A stretch of DNA of 64,000 nt from Streptomyces ortus (GTDB taxonomy: Bacteria > Actinomycetota > Actinomycetes > Streptomycetales > Streptomycetaceae): assembly GCF_026341275.1 (NCBI RefSeq), contig NZ_JAIFZO010000002.1, forward strand, positions 6,664,118-6,728,117, read 5' to 3'. The position numbers and the translations under genes are program-made. Every line of letters starts with the position of its first letter. Within the stretch, counting starts at the first letter, position 1. This document shows, piece by piece, positions 8,708 to 17,653 of this stretch. The notes under the pieces are model-generated. The model was not told where the DNA came from and ran no database searches. It was given only the letters and a program-made list of their open reading frames with translations.

Positions 8708-10126
8708 GTGCCGTCGATGCTCGATGCCGTCGTGGTGGGTGCGGGGCCGAACGGACTGACGGCTGCCGTGGAGCTGGCCCGCCGTGGCTTCTCCGTGGCC
8801 GTCTTCGAAGCGCGCGACACCGTCGGGGGAGGTGCCCGCACCGAGGAGCTGACCCTGCCCGGCTTCCGGCACGACCCGTGCTCGGCCGCGCACCCCCTGG
8901 GGGTCAACTCACCGGCCTTCCGCGCGATGCCGCTGGGGCGGTACGGGCTGGAGTGGCTGCATCCCGAACTGGCCATGGCACACCCCTTCCTGGACGGCAC
9001 CGCCGCCGTGCTGTCCCGGTCGGTGGCCGAGACGGCCGCCTCGTTCGGACCGCGTGACGCGGGCACGTACCGCAGGCTCGTGGAGCCCTTCACCCACCGG
9101 TGGGACACCCTCGTACAGGACTTCATGTCCCTGCCGCTCAGCGCGCTGCCCCGGGACCCGGTCACCCTCGCCCGCTTCGGTCTGGTCGGGCTGCCGCCCT
9201 CGACCTGGCTGATGCGCAGGTTCCGCGACGAGCGGGCCAAGGCGCTGTTCGCGGGACTCGTCGCCCACGTCATGTCGCCGCTGGGCGGACTCGCCACCGG
9301 CGCCGTCGGCCTCGTCTTCGCCCTGGCCGCGCACGCCAGGGGCTGGCCCGTCGCCCGGGGCGGCTCGCAGTCGATCTCCGACGCGCTCACCGCGTACCTC
9401 AAGGACCTGGGCGGAGCCGTCCACACCGACTACGAGGTCAAGCGCCTCGACGACCTGCCGCCCGCGCGCGCGTACGTCTTCGACACCTCGCCCACCGCAC
9501 TGAGCCGGATCGCGGGCTTCGGGAACCACTACGAGCGCTACCGGTACGGAGCGGGCGTCTTCAAGATCGACTACGCGCTCGACGGACCGGTGCCGTGGAC
9601 CGCGAAGGAGGCCCGCACGGCCGGCACGGTGCAGGTCGGCGCGGATCGCAGGGAGATCGGTACCGCCCTGCGCGCGGCCTCCCGGGAAGGGCGGGCCCCC
9701 GACGCGCCGTTCCTGATCACCGTGCAGCCGAGTGTCGTCGACCCGTCGCGAGCACCGGCCGGAAAGCATGTGTTCTGGGCGTACGCGCACGTTCCGAGCG
9801 GCTGGACCGGGGACCTCACCGACACGATCGAGCGGCAGCTGGAGCGGTTCGCGCCCGGGTTCCGCGACCGCGTGCTCGCCCGTGCCACCGCGGGACCGCC
9901 CGAACTCGCCGCCCGCAACGCCAACTACGTGGGCGGCGACATCGGCTGCGGCGCGGCCTCCGGCCTGCAGTTGCTGCTGCGCCCGACGCTGTCGGCGTTC
10001 CCGTACCACACCCCGCACCCGGCGGTGTTCCTCTGCTCCTCGGCGACCCCGCCGGGGCCCGGCGTGCACGGCATGTCGGGGCACAACGCGGCCAAGGCCG
10101 TATGGAAGAGGCTGCGACAGACATGA
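8708..10126 (+). CDS. Phytoene-desaturase-like FAD-dependent oxidoreductase
   Basis: This 472-residue flavoprotein opens with the dinucleotide-binding motif DAVVVGAGPNGLTAAVELA and the GGGARTEELTLPGF segment found in phytoene desaturase/amine oxidase-like oxidoreductases. A C-terminal FAD-binding segment, GPGVHGMSGHNAAKAVWK, is also present. GTG 8708 follows AAAGGAG at 8695-8701; ATG 8717 is an alternative. The substrate is unknown: it is not inside a carotenoid cluster, and related proteins (PYROXD2-like) are often of unknown function. Its stop overlaps the start of the macro-domain gene by four bases (ATGA), so the two are translationally coupled. Confidence 0.82.
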   Translation: MPSMLDAVVVGAGPNGLTAAVELARRGFSVAVFEARDTVGGGARTEELTLPGFRHDPCSAAHPLGVNSPAFRAMPLGRYGLEWLHPELAMAHPFLDGTAAVLSRSVAETAASFGPRDAGTYRRLVEPFTHRWDTLVQDFMSLPLSALPRDPVTLARFGLVGLPPSTWLMRRFRDERAKALFAGLVAHVMSPLGGLATGAVGLVFALAAHARGWPVARGGSQSISDALTAYLKDLGGAVHTDYEVKRLDDLPPARAYVFDTSPTALSRIAGFGNHYERYRYGAGVFKIDYALDGPVPWTAKEARTAGTVQVGADRREIGTALRAASREGRAPDAPFLITVQPSVVDPSRAPAGKHVFWAYAHVPSGWTGDLTDTIERQLERFAPGFRDRVLARATAGPPELAARNANYVGGDIGCGAASGLQLLLRPTLSAFPYHTPHPAVFLCSSATPPGPGVHGMSGHNAAKAVWKRLRQT

Positions 10127-10632
10127 CCGGTATCGAACTCGTGCGGGGCGACATCACCCGGCAGAGCGTGGACGCCATCGTGAACGCGGCGAACTCCTCC
10201 CTGCTGGGCGGCGGAGGCGTGGACGGCGCCATCCACCGGCGCGGTGGCCCCGAGATCCTCGCCGAGTGCCGCAAGCTGCGCGCCTCGCACTATGGAAAAG
10301 GCCTGCGCACCGGACAGGCCGTCGCCACGACCGCCGGCCGGCTGGACGCGCGCTGGGTGATCCACACCGTCGGGCCGGTCTTCAGCGGCAGCGAGGACCG
10401 GTCCGAGCTGCTGGCCTCCTGCTACCGGGAATCCCTGCGGGTAGCCGATGAACTGGGCGCACGGACCGTCGCGTTCCCCGCCGTCTCCGCGGGTGTCTAC
10501 GGTTGGCCGATGGACGACGCGGCGCGTGTCGCGGTCGGGACCGTGCGGGACACGCGGACCTCGGTGAGCGAGGTCAGGTTCGTCCTCTTCGACGAGCCCG
10601 CGTACGAGGCGTTCGCGGCGCGGGTCGGCTGA
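10123..10632 (+). CDS. Macro domain protein, O-acetyl-ADP-ribose deacetylase-like
   Basis: The protein has 169 residues and is a single macro domain. The ADP-ribose loop is VDAIVNAANSSLLGGGGVDG, and the second loop is FPAVSAGVYGWP, both as in YmdB/MacroD-type hydrolases. The Asn and the Asp after the Gly-rich loop match the catalytic positions of MacroD-type deacetylases. It would hydrolyse O-acetyl-ADP-ribose or remove mono-ADP-ribose from proteins in the cytoplasm. The ATG at 10123 overlaps the TGA of the upstream flavoprotein, which implies coupled translation. Coupling to an FAD oxidoreductase suggests a link to redox or NAD metabolism, but that is only inference. Confidence 0.88.
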   Translation: MTGIELVRGDITRQSVDAIVNAANSSLLGGGGVDGAIHRRGGPEILAECRKLRASHYGKGLRTGQAVATTAGRLDARWVIHTVGPVFSGSEDRSELLASCYRESLRVADELGARTVAFPAVSAGVYGWPMDDAARVAVGTVRDTRTSVSEVRFVLFDEPAYEAFAARVG

Positions 10633-10751
10633 CCGGACGGCGGGCGCCTCGCAAGGCAGGCACCCATCAAGGAGGGCGCCCCTGAAGGCTGCCCCCGGAC
10701 GGGCACCCCTGCGGCACAGCCCCCAGAAACACACAGAGTTCGACAGGGTTA

Positions 10752-10780
10752 TTGCCGGTGTTGTGTTCGGGTCCTAGGGT
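10752..10780 (+). promoter_or_regulatory. Candidate housekeeping promoter of the beta-galactosidase gene
   Basis: TTGCCG at 10752-10757 and TAGGGT at 10775-10780 are separated by exactly 17 bases, which fits the HrdB-type consensus. They lie about 94 bases before the chosen start of the GH2 gene. The rest of the 240-base gap after the macro-domain gene shows no gene. Confidence 0.5.
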
Positions 10781-10873
10781 TTCTGTGGCTCACCACGTGT
10801 CTTTGTGCCCAGTAGACGCATTACGCCCCTCAGTTCGCGCACCCCCACTGTCGTACCGAGGAAGGGCCCCGCC

Positions 10874-13800
10874 ATGCCGCACCCGCGCCCGCACCTGCCT
10901 CCGCACACGACTCCCGTCAGCCGCCGCCGGCTTCTCGAGGGAGGGGCCGTCGTCCTCGGCGCGCTCGCCCTGCCCGCGTCAGCCTCCACGGCCCACGCGG
11001 CTGGCTTGCCCGCCGCGGCGGCGGACGGTCCCCCCGAGTGGAACGGCGCCATCGACGTCTTCCAGGTCGGCACCGAGCCGCCGCACACCACCCTCACCCC
11101 GTACGCGGACGTAGCCCAGGCCCTGGACGGCGACCGTGCCCGCTCGCCGTACCGGCTGAGCCTCGACGGGAAGTGGAAGTTCGCCTACGCCGACCGCCCC
11201 GACGACCGGGACCCCGACTTCCACCGCACCGACGTCGACGACAGCTCCTGGGACACCATCCCCGTCCCCTCCGCCTGGCAGGTGCACGGCTACGACTTCC
11301 CGATCTACATCAACATCACGTATCCCTACTGGGGTCCCAACGGGCTGGGCGAGGAGCCGCAGCCACCGGCCGCCCCGACCCGGTACAACCCCGTGGGCCA
11401 GTACAGACGTACCTTCACCGTCCCGAAGGGGTGGTCGGGGCGGCGGACGTTCCTGCACTTCGAAGGGGTCAAGTCCGCCCACTACGTGTGGATCAACGGA
11501 GAACTGGTCGGCTACCACGAGGACTCCTACACCCCCGCCGAGTACGACATCACCCCGCACCTGAAGCCCGGCACCAACCAGATCGCGGTGGAGGTGTACC
11601 GCTACTCCGACGGCGACTGGCTGGAGGACCAGGACATGATCCGGCTGAGCGGCATCTTCCGCTCGGTCCACCTCTACTCCACGCCGGCCGTGCACCTGCG
11701 CGACTTCAAGCTGGACACCCCGCTGAGCGACGGCTACCGGGCCGCCGAACTGTCGGTCACCGCGAGCGTGCGCGACTACGGCGGTCGGGACGGTCGGGAC
11801 GGTGAGGGCGGTCAGGAGGAGAGCGGGGGCGCCTCAGGCTCGTACTCCGTCGAGACCCAGCTCTACGACGCGCGCGGGCACGCCGTCTGGCAGCGCCCAC
11901 TGCACCAGGCCGTGGACCTCGGCTCCGCCCCGGCGGGCCAGGACGTGACCGTACAGGCCGCGAGAGCCGTGCCGGCGCCGAAGCTGTGGTCGGCCGAGGA
12001 CCCGTACCTCTACACGGCCGTGCTGCGGCTGCGCGATCCGGCGGGCAGGGTCGTCGAGACGCTCTCGCACCGGGTCGGGCTGCGCGAGTTCGCGCTGAAG
12101 GACGGCCTGATGCGCATCAACGGTCGGCCCATCTCCCTGCGGGGCACCAACCGGCACGAGATGCACCCCGACCGCGGCACCGCGCTCACCCGCGCGGACA
12201 TGGTCCGGGACATGGAGATCATCAAGCAGACCAACATCAACACGGTCCGCACCTCGCACTACCCCAACAACGTCCTCTGGTACGAACTGGCCGACGAGTA
12301 CGGCCTGTACCTGGTGGACGAGACCAACCTGGAGACCCACGGCATCCGGGACGAGTACCCGGGCGACCACCCCGACTGGAGCAGGGCGTGCGTGGCCCGC
12401 GCGCGGAACATGGTCCACCGCGACAAGAACCACGCCTGTGTCGTCATCTGGTCGCTCGGCAACGAGGCCGGCGGCGGCAGCACCTTCGTCGCCATGCACG
12501 ACTGGATCCGTTCGTACGACCCGACCCGTGTCATCCAGTACGAGGGCGACGACCGTCCGCAGATCAGCGACATCCGCTCGGCGATGTACGAGAGCCCCTC
12601 ACGCGTCGAGGCGCGCGCCGGGGACACCTCGGACAAGCGCCCGTACGTCATGATCGAGTACGCGCACTCGATGGGGAACTCGACCGGCAACCTCAAGAAG
12701 TACTGGGACGTCATCCGCCGCCACGACGTGCTGCAGGGCGGCTGGATCTGGGACTTCGTCGACCAGTCCCTGACCACGCCGGTCCCGACGCGCACGCTCT
12801 TCACGGAGAGCGGCCCCGGCGCGGTGCGCGGTGAGATCCAGGCCGCCGCCGCGACCTTCGACCGGCGCAAGGGGCTGACGGGCAGCACCGTCTTCGCCCG
12901 CCACCCCGGACTCGACCTCACCGGCTCCCTGACGCTGGAGGCCTGGGTCACCCCGGACGTGACCGGCTACCACCAGCCGCTCATCGCCAAGGGCGACACG
13001 CAGTACGCCCTCAAGCAGACGAACGACACCCTGGAGTTCTTCATCCACGGCGACGGCCAGTGGAGCGCGGCGAGCTGGGCCCTCCCGGACGACTGGACCG
13101 GCGCCGAACACCACATCGCGGGCGTCTTCGACGCGGCGGCGGGCACCCTGACCCTGCACGTCGACGGCACGGTCAGGGCCACCCGCACCACCACCCGGCG
13201 GCCCGCCGTCAACACCGCGCCGCTCTCGCTCGCCACGGACGCCGACAACCCCACCCGGGAGTTCAGCGGAACGATCCGGCGGGCGCGCGTCTACGCCCGC
13301 GCGCTGTCCGCGGCCGAACTCGCCTCGGACGGACGCGGCCCCGGTGACGAGGGAGTGCGTTTCTGGTTCGACGCGGCCACCGTGAAGGTGACGGAGAAAC
13401 GGCCCGGCAGCCGCCCCGAGGACCGCGGCTTCTTCGCGTACGGCGGCGACTGGGGCGACCACCCCAACGACGGCGCCTTCGTAGCGGACGGCATCGTCAC
13501 CGCCGACCGCGGCCACACCGGCAAGGCCGCCGAGGTCAAGCGGATCTACCAGGCGATCAACGCCGCACCGGCGTCGTCCGGAAAGTCCCTGTCCGCCCGA
13601 GCGGCCGGAGTGACCGTCACCCTCACCAACGAGTACCTGTTCACCAACCTCCGTGACTTCGACGGCGGCTGGACGCTCGTCGCCGACGGCCGGACCGTGC
13701 GGCGCGGAAAGCTGAGCCGCGCCCAGCTGGACGTACCCCCACTCAGCAGCAAGGACGTCACCGTGCCCGTCAGGCTGCCGGCGGGCCCGGCGCCCGGCAC

Positions 13801-14854
13801 GGAGTACTTCCTGCGGCTGTCCTTCACCACCAGGGAACGCACCAAGTGGGCGAAGGCAGGCTTCGAGGTGGCCGCCCAGCAACTGCCGATCGACGCCGAC
13901 ACCCCCGCCGTGCGGCCCGTGCCGCTGACCCGCGTACCAGCCCTGCGCCACCAGGACGGCGAGCGGTCCGTCACGGTCAGGGGCGACGGCTTCTCCGTGA
14001 CCGTCGACAGGAGGACCGGCGTCATCAGCTCGTACGAGGCCCGCGGCGCCCGGCTCCTCACCTCCGGACCCGTGCCGAACTTCTGGCGGGCACCGACCGA
14101 CAACGACCTGGGCAACGGCCAGCACCTCCGCAACCAGACCTGGCGCGACGCCGGGACCCTGCGCAAGGTGACAGGCGTGAGCGTGGACACCCTGCGCGAC
14201 CGGGCCGTCCGGATCAAGGTCACCGGGACCCTGCCCACCAGCACCGCATCGGCGTACACCACCACCTACACCGTCTTCGGCAACGGGGAGATCCGGGTCG
14301 ACAACACCCTCCACCCGGGCGCGCCCGACCTGCCCTACATCCCCGAGGTCGGCACCCTGCTGTTCCTGCCGGGCCGGCTGGAGCACCTGCACTACTACGG
14401 CCGCGGTCCCGAGGAGAACCACTGGGACCGCAACGACGGCACCGAGGTGGGGCTGTACTCGGGGACCGTCTCCGGGCAGTGGACGCCCTACATCCGGCCC
14501 CAGGAGAACGGCAACAGGACCGATGTCCGCTGGGCCGCCCTCACCGGCCGCGACGGCACCGGGCTGCTCGTCTCGGGTGAACCGCTCATCGAGGTCAACG
14601 CCTCGCACTTCACCCCCGAGGACCTGTCGGTCGGCACCCGCCACGACTACCAGCTCACGGCCCGGGACGAGGTCGTCCTGCGCGTCAACCACCGGCAGAT
14701 GGGAATCGGCGGCGACAACAGCTGGGGCGCGCACACCCACGACGAGTACAAGCTCTTCGCCGACCGGGACTACTCGTACACCTATCGGCTGCGCCCCCTG
14801 ACCGACGTCGACCGGGCGACGGCGGCCTCCCGGCGGCCCACGGCGCTGGAGTGA
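10874..14854 (+). CDS. Secreted GH2 beta-galactosidase with inserted LamG domain
   Basis: This is a 1326-residue exported glycoside hydrolase. The N-terminus has a twin-arginine-like signal (SRRRLLEGGAVVLGALAL, then an Ala-rich cleavage region). Next come the sugar-binding jelly roll (FEGVKSAHYVWINGELVGYH), the immunoglobulin-like domain and the TIM barrel (LRGTNRHEMHPDRGTALTR). The acid/base is Glu531 in WSLGNEAGG and the nucleophile is Glu595 in VMIEYAHSMGN. After WIWDFVDQSL a LamG/concanavalin-like domain of about 190 residues (roughly 655-840) interrupts the barrel, which resumes at GGDWGDHPNDGAF. The DUF4981 and Bgal small-chain domains follow. It should release beta-linked galactose outside the cell. 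An upstream GTG at 10805 is in frame but would precede the signal peptide. It is a monocistronic gene. Confidence 0.9.
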   Translation: MPHPRPHLPPHTTPVSRRRLLEGGAVVLGALALPASASTAHAAGLPAAAADGPPEWNGAIDVFQVGTEPPHTTLTPYADVAQALDGDRARSPYRLSLDGKWKFAYADRPDDRDPDFHRTDVDDSSWDTIPVPSAWQVHGYDFPIYINITYPYWGPNGLGEEPQPPAAPTRYNPVGQYRRTFTVPKGWSGRRTFLHFEGVKSAHYVWINGELVGYHEDSYTPAEYDITPHLKPGTNQIAVEVYRYSDGDWLEDQDMIRLSGIFRSVHLYSTPAVHLRDFKLDTPLSDGYRAAELSVTASVRDYGGRDGRDGEGGQEESGGASGSYSVETQLYDARGHAVWQRPLHQAVDLGSAPAGQDVTVQAARAVPAPKLWSAEDPYLYTAVLRLRDPAGRVVETLSHRVGLREFALKDGLMRINGRPISLRGTNRHEMHPDRGTALTRADMVRDMEIIKQTNINTVRTSHYPNNVLWYELADEYGLYLVDETNLETHGIRDEYPGDHPDWSRACVARARNMVHRDKNHACVVIWSLGNEAGGGSTFVAMHDWIRSYDPTRVIQYEGDDRPQISDIRSAMYESPSRVEARAGDTSDKRPYVMIEYAHSMGNSTGNLKKYWDVIRRHDVLQGGWIWDFVDQSLTTPVPTRTLFTESGPGAVRGEIQAAAATFDRRKGLTGSTVFARHPGLDLTGSLTLEAWVTPDVTGYHQPLIAKGDTQYALKQTNDTLEFFIHGDGQWSAASWALPDDWTGAEHHIAGVFDAAAGTLTLHVDGTVRATRTTTRRPAVNTAPLSLATDADNPTREFSGTIRRARVYARALSAAELASDGRGPGDEGVRFWFDAATVKVTEKRPGSRPEDRGFFAYGGDWGDHPNDGAFVADGIVTADRGHTGKAAEVKRIYQAINAAPASSGKSLSARAAGVTVTLTNEYLFTNLRDFDGGWTLVADGRTVRRGKLSRAQLDVPPLSSKDVTVPVRLPAGPAPGTEYFLRLSFTTRERTKWAKAGFEVAAQQLPIDADTPAVRPVPLTRVPALRHQDGERSVTVRGDGFSVTVDRRTGVISSYEARGARLLTSGPVPNFWRAPTDNDLGNGQHLRNQTWRDAGTLRKVTGVSVDTLRDRAVRIKVTGTLPTSTASAYTTTYTVFGNGEIRVDNTLHPGAPDLPYIPEVGTLLFLPGRLEHLHYYGRGPEENHWDRNDGTEVGLYSGTVSGQWTPYIRPQENGNRTDVRWAALTGRDGTGLLVSGEPLIEVNASHFTPEDLSVGTRHDYQLTARDEVVLRVNHRQMGIGGDNSWGAHTHDEYKLFADRDYSYTYRLRPLTDVDRATAASRRPTALE

Positions 14855-14936
14855 GCCCCCGGATCCCGCCCCCGGGCTGAGGCAGATGTCGCATTCCCGC
14901 CAGCCATCGCCCTGACCGAGGGCGATGCTGGGGGGC

Positions 14937-16508
14937 ATGCAGAACGGGATGCACGCCGAGACCGAGCGCTGTGTGCGCGCCGTCCAGTCGAAGGACGCCC
15001 GCTTCGACGGCTGGTTCTTCACCGCTGTCCTGACCACGCGGATCTACTGCCGGCCCAGCTGCCCCGTCGTGCCTCCGAAGCCGGAGAACATGACGTTCTA
15101 CCCGAGCGCCGCCGCCTGCCAGCAGGCCGGGTTCCGGGCCTGCAAGCGCTGCCGTCCCGACACGAGCCCCGGCTCGCCCGAGTGGAACCTGCGCGCCGAC
15201 CTCGTGGCCCGCGCGATGCGGCTCATCGGCGACGGGATCGTGGACCGCGAGGGCGTGCCGGGGCTCGCCACCCGCCTCGGCTACAGCACCCGGCAGATCG
15301 AACGACAGCTCCTCGCCGAACTGGGCGCGGGCCCGCTCGCCCTGGCCCGCGCCCAGCGTGCCCAGACCGCGCGGCTGCTCATCGAGACGACACCGCTCCC
15401 GATGGCCGAGATCGCCTTCGCGGCGGGGTTCTCCTCCGTCCGCACCTTCAACGACACGGTCCGCGAGGTCTTCGCGCTCGCCCCGAGCGAGCTGCGCACC
15501 AGGGCGCCGAGGAACCGCGCCGATGCCGCCAACTCCACCGCCGCACCTGGTGTGTTGGCGCTCCGCCTCCCCTTCCGGGCCCCGCTCAACCCCGACAACC
15601 TCTTCGGCCACCTCGCCGCCACCGCCGTACCCGGGGTGGAGGAGTGGCGCGACGGCGCGTACCGGCGCACCCTGCGGCTGCCGTACGGCCACGGTGTGGT
15701 CGCCCTCGCTCCGCGGCCCGACCACATCGGCTGCCGGCTCACCCTCAGCGACCTGCGCGACCTGACCGTCGCCATCAGCCGCTGCCGCCGCATGCTCGAC
15801 CTGGACGCGGATCCGGTGGCGGTCGACGACCAGTTGCGGACGGATCCGGTGCTGGCGCCGCTCGTCGACAAGGCGCCGGGCCGCCGCGTGCCCCGTACGG
15901 TCGACGAGGCCGAGTTCGCCGTACGGGCGGTGCTGGGGCAGCAGGTGTCCACGGCCGCCGCCCGCACGCACGCGGGACGCCTGGTCGCGGCGCACGGTGA
16001 GAGGGTCGACGATCCCGAGGGCGGCCTCACCCACCTCTTCCCGTCCGCCGAGGACCTGGCGGCACTCGACCCCGAAGCGCTCGCCATGCCGGCCACTCGC
16101 CGGACCACCCTCACCACACTCGTGGGCCGACTGGCCGACGGCACACTGAAGCTGGGCGTCGAGGGTGACTGGGCGGAGACCAGGGCCCGGCTGCTCGCCC
16201 TGCCCGGCTTCGGGCCCTGGACGGTCGAGGTCATCGCCATGCGGGCGCTGGGCGACCCCGACGCGTTCCCGGTCACCGACCTCGGCATCCGTTACGCGGC
16301 ACGGGACCTGGGGCTGCCGTCCACGCCTGCCGCCCTGACGGCGCGGGCCGCGGACTGGCGGCCCTGGCGCGCGTACGCCGTCCAGTACCTGTGGGCGACG
16401 GGCACGCACCCGGTCAACTTCCTCCCCGGACAACCCGAACAACCTGAACAACCCGAACAACCAGAACAACCCGAACAAGCAGCTCACGCAGAGAAGGGCG
16501 TCCAGTGA
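14937..16508 (+). CDS. Ada/AlkA fusion: DNA alkylation repair regulator and 3-methyladenine glycosylase
   Basis: This is a 523-residue three-part protein. The first part is the Ada-type zinc domain, with Cys38, Cys42, Cys69 and Cys72 (YCRPSC and ACKRC), the first Cys being the methyl acceptor for phosphotriesters. An AraC-type helix-turn-helix follows at about residues 90-185 (LATRLGYSTRQIERQLLAEL). The last part is an AlkA N-domain plus HhH-GPD glycosylase with hairpin LLALPGFGPWTVEVIAMRAL and catalytic Asp in FPVTDLGI. It would sense methylation damage, act as activator and excise alkylated bases. The C-terminus carries a Gln-Pro-Glu repeat tail. ATGs at 14925, 14937 and 14949 are all possible. 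The stop overlaps the ogt start (GTGA), which gives a coupled repair operon. Confidence 0.9.
   Translation: MQNGMHAETERCVRAVQSKDARFDGWFFTAVLTTRIYCRPSCPVVPPKPENMTFYPSAAACQQAGFRACKRCRPDTSPGSPEWNLRADLVARAMRLIGDGIVDREGVPGLATRLGYSTRQIERQLLAELGAGPLALARAQRAQTARLLIETTPLPMAEIAFAAGFSSVRTFNDTVREVFALAPSELRTRAPRNRADAANSTAAPGVLALRLPFRAPLNPDNLFGHLAATAVPGVEEWRDGAYRRTLRLPYGHGVVALAPRPDHIGCRLTLSDLRDLTVAISRCRRMLDLDADPVAVDDQLRTDPVLAPLVDKAPGRRVPRTVDEAEFAVRAVLGQQVSTAAARTHAGRLVAAHGERVDDPEGGLTHLFPSAEDLAALDPEALAMPATRRTTLTTLVGRLADGTLKLGVEGDWAETRARLLALPGFGPWTVEVIAMRALGDPDAFPVTDLGIRYAARDLGLPSTPAALTARAADWRPWRAYAVQYLWATGTHPVNFLPGQPEQPEQPEQPEQPEQAAHAEKGVQ
16431..16475 (+). repeat. Five 9-bp tandem repeats coding Gln-Pro-Glu
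   Basis: Five near-identical copies of CAACCCGAA encode a QPE tail after the glycosylase domain. Single-base differences are synonymous (CCT, CCA for Pro). A perfect multiple of three keeps the frame, so copy number can vary without harm. It is a likely length polymorphism. Confidence 0.8.
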
Positions 16509-17035
16509 AACAGCACACCGTCATCGACAGCCCGTACGGCCCGCTCACGCTGGTCGCCACCGACGGCGTCCTCTCCGGGCTCTACATGACCGACCAGCGC
16601 CACCGCCCGCCGGAGGACAGCTTCGGCGACCCGGACGACCTGCCGTTCGCCGAGGCGACCGAGGAACTACGGGCCTACTTCGCCGGCGAGTTGCAGGACT
16701 TCTCCGTCCGACTGCACCTGCACGGCACCCCGTTCCAGCGCTCCGTCTGGGCGGAGCTCCGCAGGATCCCGTACGGCGAGACCCGTTCGTACGGTCAACT
16801 CGCGGACGCCCTCGGCAATCCGAAGGCGTCGCGGGCGGTGGGCCTCGCCAACGGCAAGAACCCGCTCGGCATCATCGTGCCCTGCCATCGCGTGGTGGGC
16901 GCGGACGGCAGCCTGACGGGCTACGGCGGCGGCCTGGAACGCAAGCGGCGGCTGCTGGACTTCGAGCGGGGAGCGGACCCGCTCGTCAGCCGACCGGATC
17001 GCCGTTCTCCAGCTCCGCCGTTCCCGCGCCCGTGA
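16505..17035 (+). CDS. ogt: Methylated-DNA-[protein]-cysteine S-methyltransferase
   Basis: This 176-residue suicide enzyme removes methyl groups from O6-methylguanine. The active site is Cys127 in VPCHRV. The DNA-binding helix and arginine finger region is SYGQLADALGNPKASRAVG, and the Asn hinge is GLANGKNPLG. It starts with GTG 16505, overlapping the stop of the Ada/AlkA gene, so the two repair activities (glycosylase/adaptive sensor and direct reversal) are co-produced. Its 3' end overlaps the convergent Nudix gene by 50 bases. The last 20 codons (Pro/Arg-rich) lie in that overlap and are probably not important for function. Confidence 0.93.
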   Translation: MKQHTVIDSPYGPLTLVATDGVLSGLYMTDQRHRPPEDSFGDPDDLPFAEATEELRAYFAGELQDFSVRLHLHGTPFQRSVWAELRRIPYGETRSYGQLADALGNPKASRAVGLANGKNPLGIIVPCHRVVGADGSLTGYGGGLERKRRLLDFERGADPLVSRPDRRSPAPPFPRP

Positions 17036-17477
17036 CGAGTACGTCGAGTGCGGCGAGCACGCGGCGGCCCAGGGAGCCCGGCATGTGACCGGTCAGCTCC
17101 TCGCGCGGGACCAGCCGCCAGGAGAGCAACTCCGCCTCCTGGAGGCGGATCGACTTGAACTGCTCCTCCGACAGGACTCCACCGTCGTACAGGTACGCCA
17201 CGATCGGGGGCCGCTCCGTACCGGGCACCCAGTCCACCGCGAGCAGCCTGCCGATCTCCAGGTCCAGGCCGATCTCCTCCAGGGTCTCCCGGTGGGCCCC
17301 CTGCCTGGGGGTCTCGCCGGCGTCCGACTCCACGGTCCCGCCCGGCAACGCCCAGCCCGCCCGGTAGTTGGGCTCGACGAGCAGCACACGGCCCTCGGGG
17401 TCACGGAAGAGAGCGGCGGCGCCGACGAGCACGCGGGGAAGGCCCGCGATGTACGTGGCGTAGTCAGCGGTGGTCAT
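16986..17477 (-). CDS. Nudix hydrolase
   Basis: The protein has 163 residues and starts at ATG 17477. The Nudix box is GETPRQGAHRETLEEIGL, with the REXXEE core that binds the metal, preceded by WALPGGTVESDA. The spacing between the first Glu and the GE pair is longer than in the textbook box, but the core is intact. It hydrolyses a nucleoside diphosphate linked to another group; the substrate (oxidised nucleotide, NDP-sugar or NADH) is not predictable. Convergent overlap with ogt over 50 bases means the two transcripts are antisense at their ends. Its place beside repair genes hints at nucleotide-pool cleaning, but that is only suggestive. Confidence 0.88.
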   Translation of the reverse strand: MTTADYATYIAGLPRVLVGAAALFRDPEGRVLLVEPNYRAGWALPGGTVESDAGETPRQGAHRETLEEIGLDLEIGRLLAVDWVPGTERPPIVAYLYDGGVLSEEQFKSIRLQEAELLSWRLVPREELTGHMPGSLGRRVLAALDVLVTGAGTAELENGDPVG

Positions 17478-17653
17478 CGGGCCAGCCTAGCGAGACCGAC
17501 GGGAGGTTCCGCAAGATCGTCAACGCGTGACGGGGTTACATCCGGTCTGTCGAATTCCTCTCGGTCTCAGCGGTTCTGCATACATACTGCACCGCACCAC
17601 ATGAGAAGGTCGTCAGGTTTTATTCGTATTGCGTGTTGCGCGTTGGGAGTCCC

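Noticed and set aside
17518..17653. tRNA-like or small RNA gene before the small secreted protein
   Set aside because: The region is slightly more AT-rich with several short dyads, but I could not build a cloverleaf or find a CCA end.
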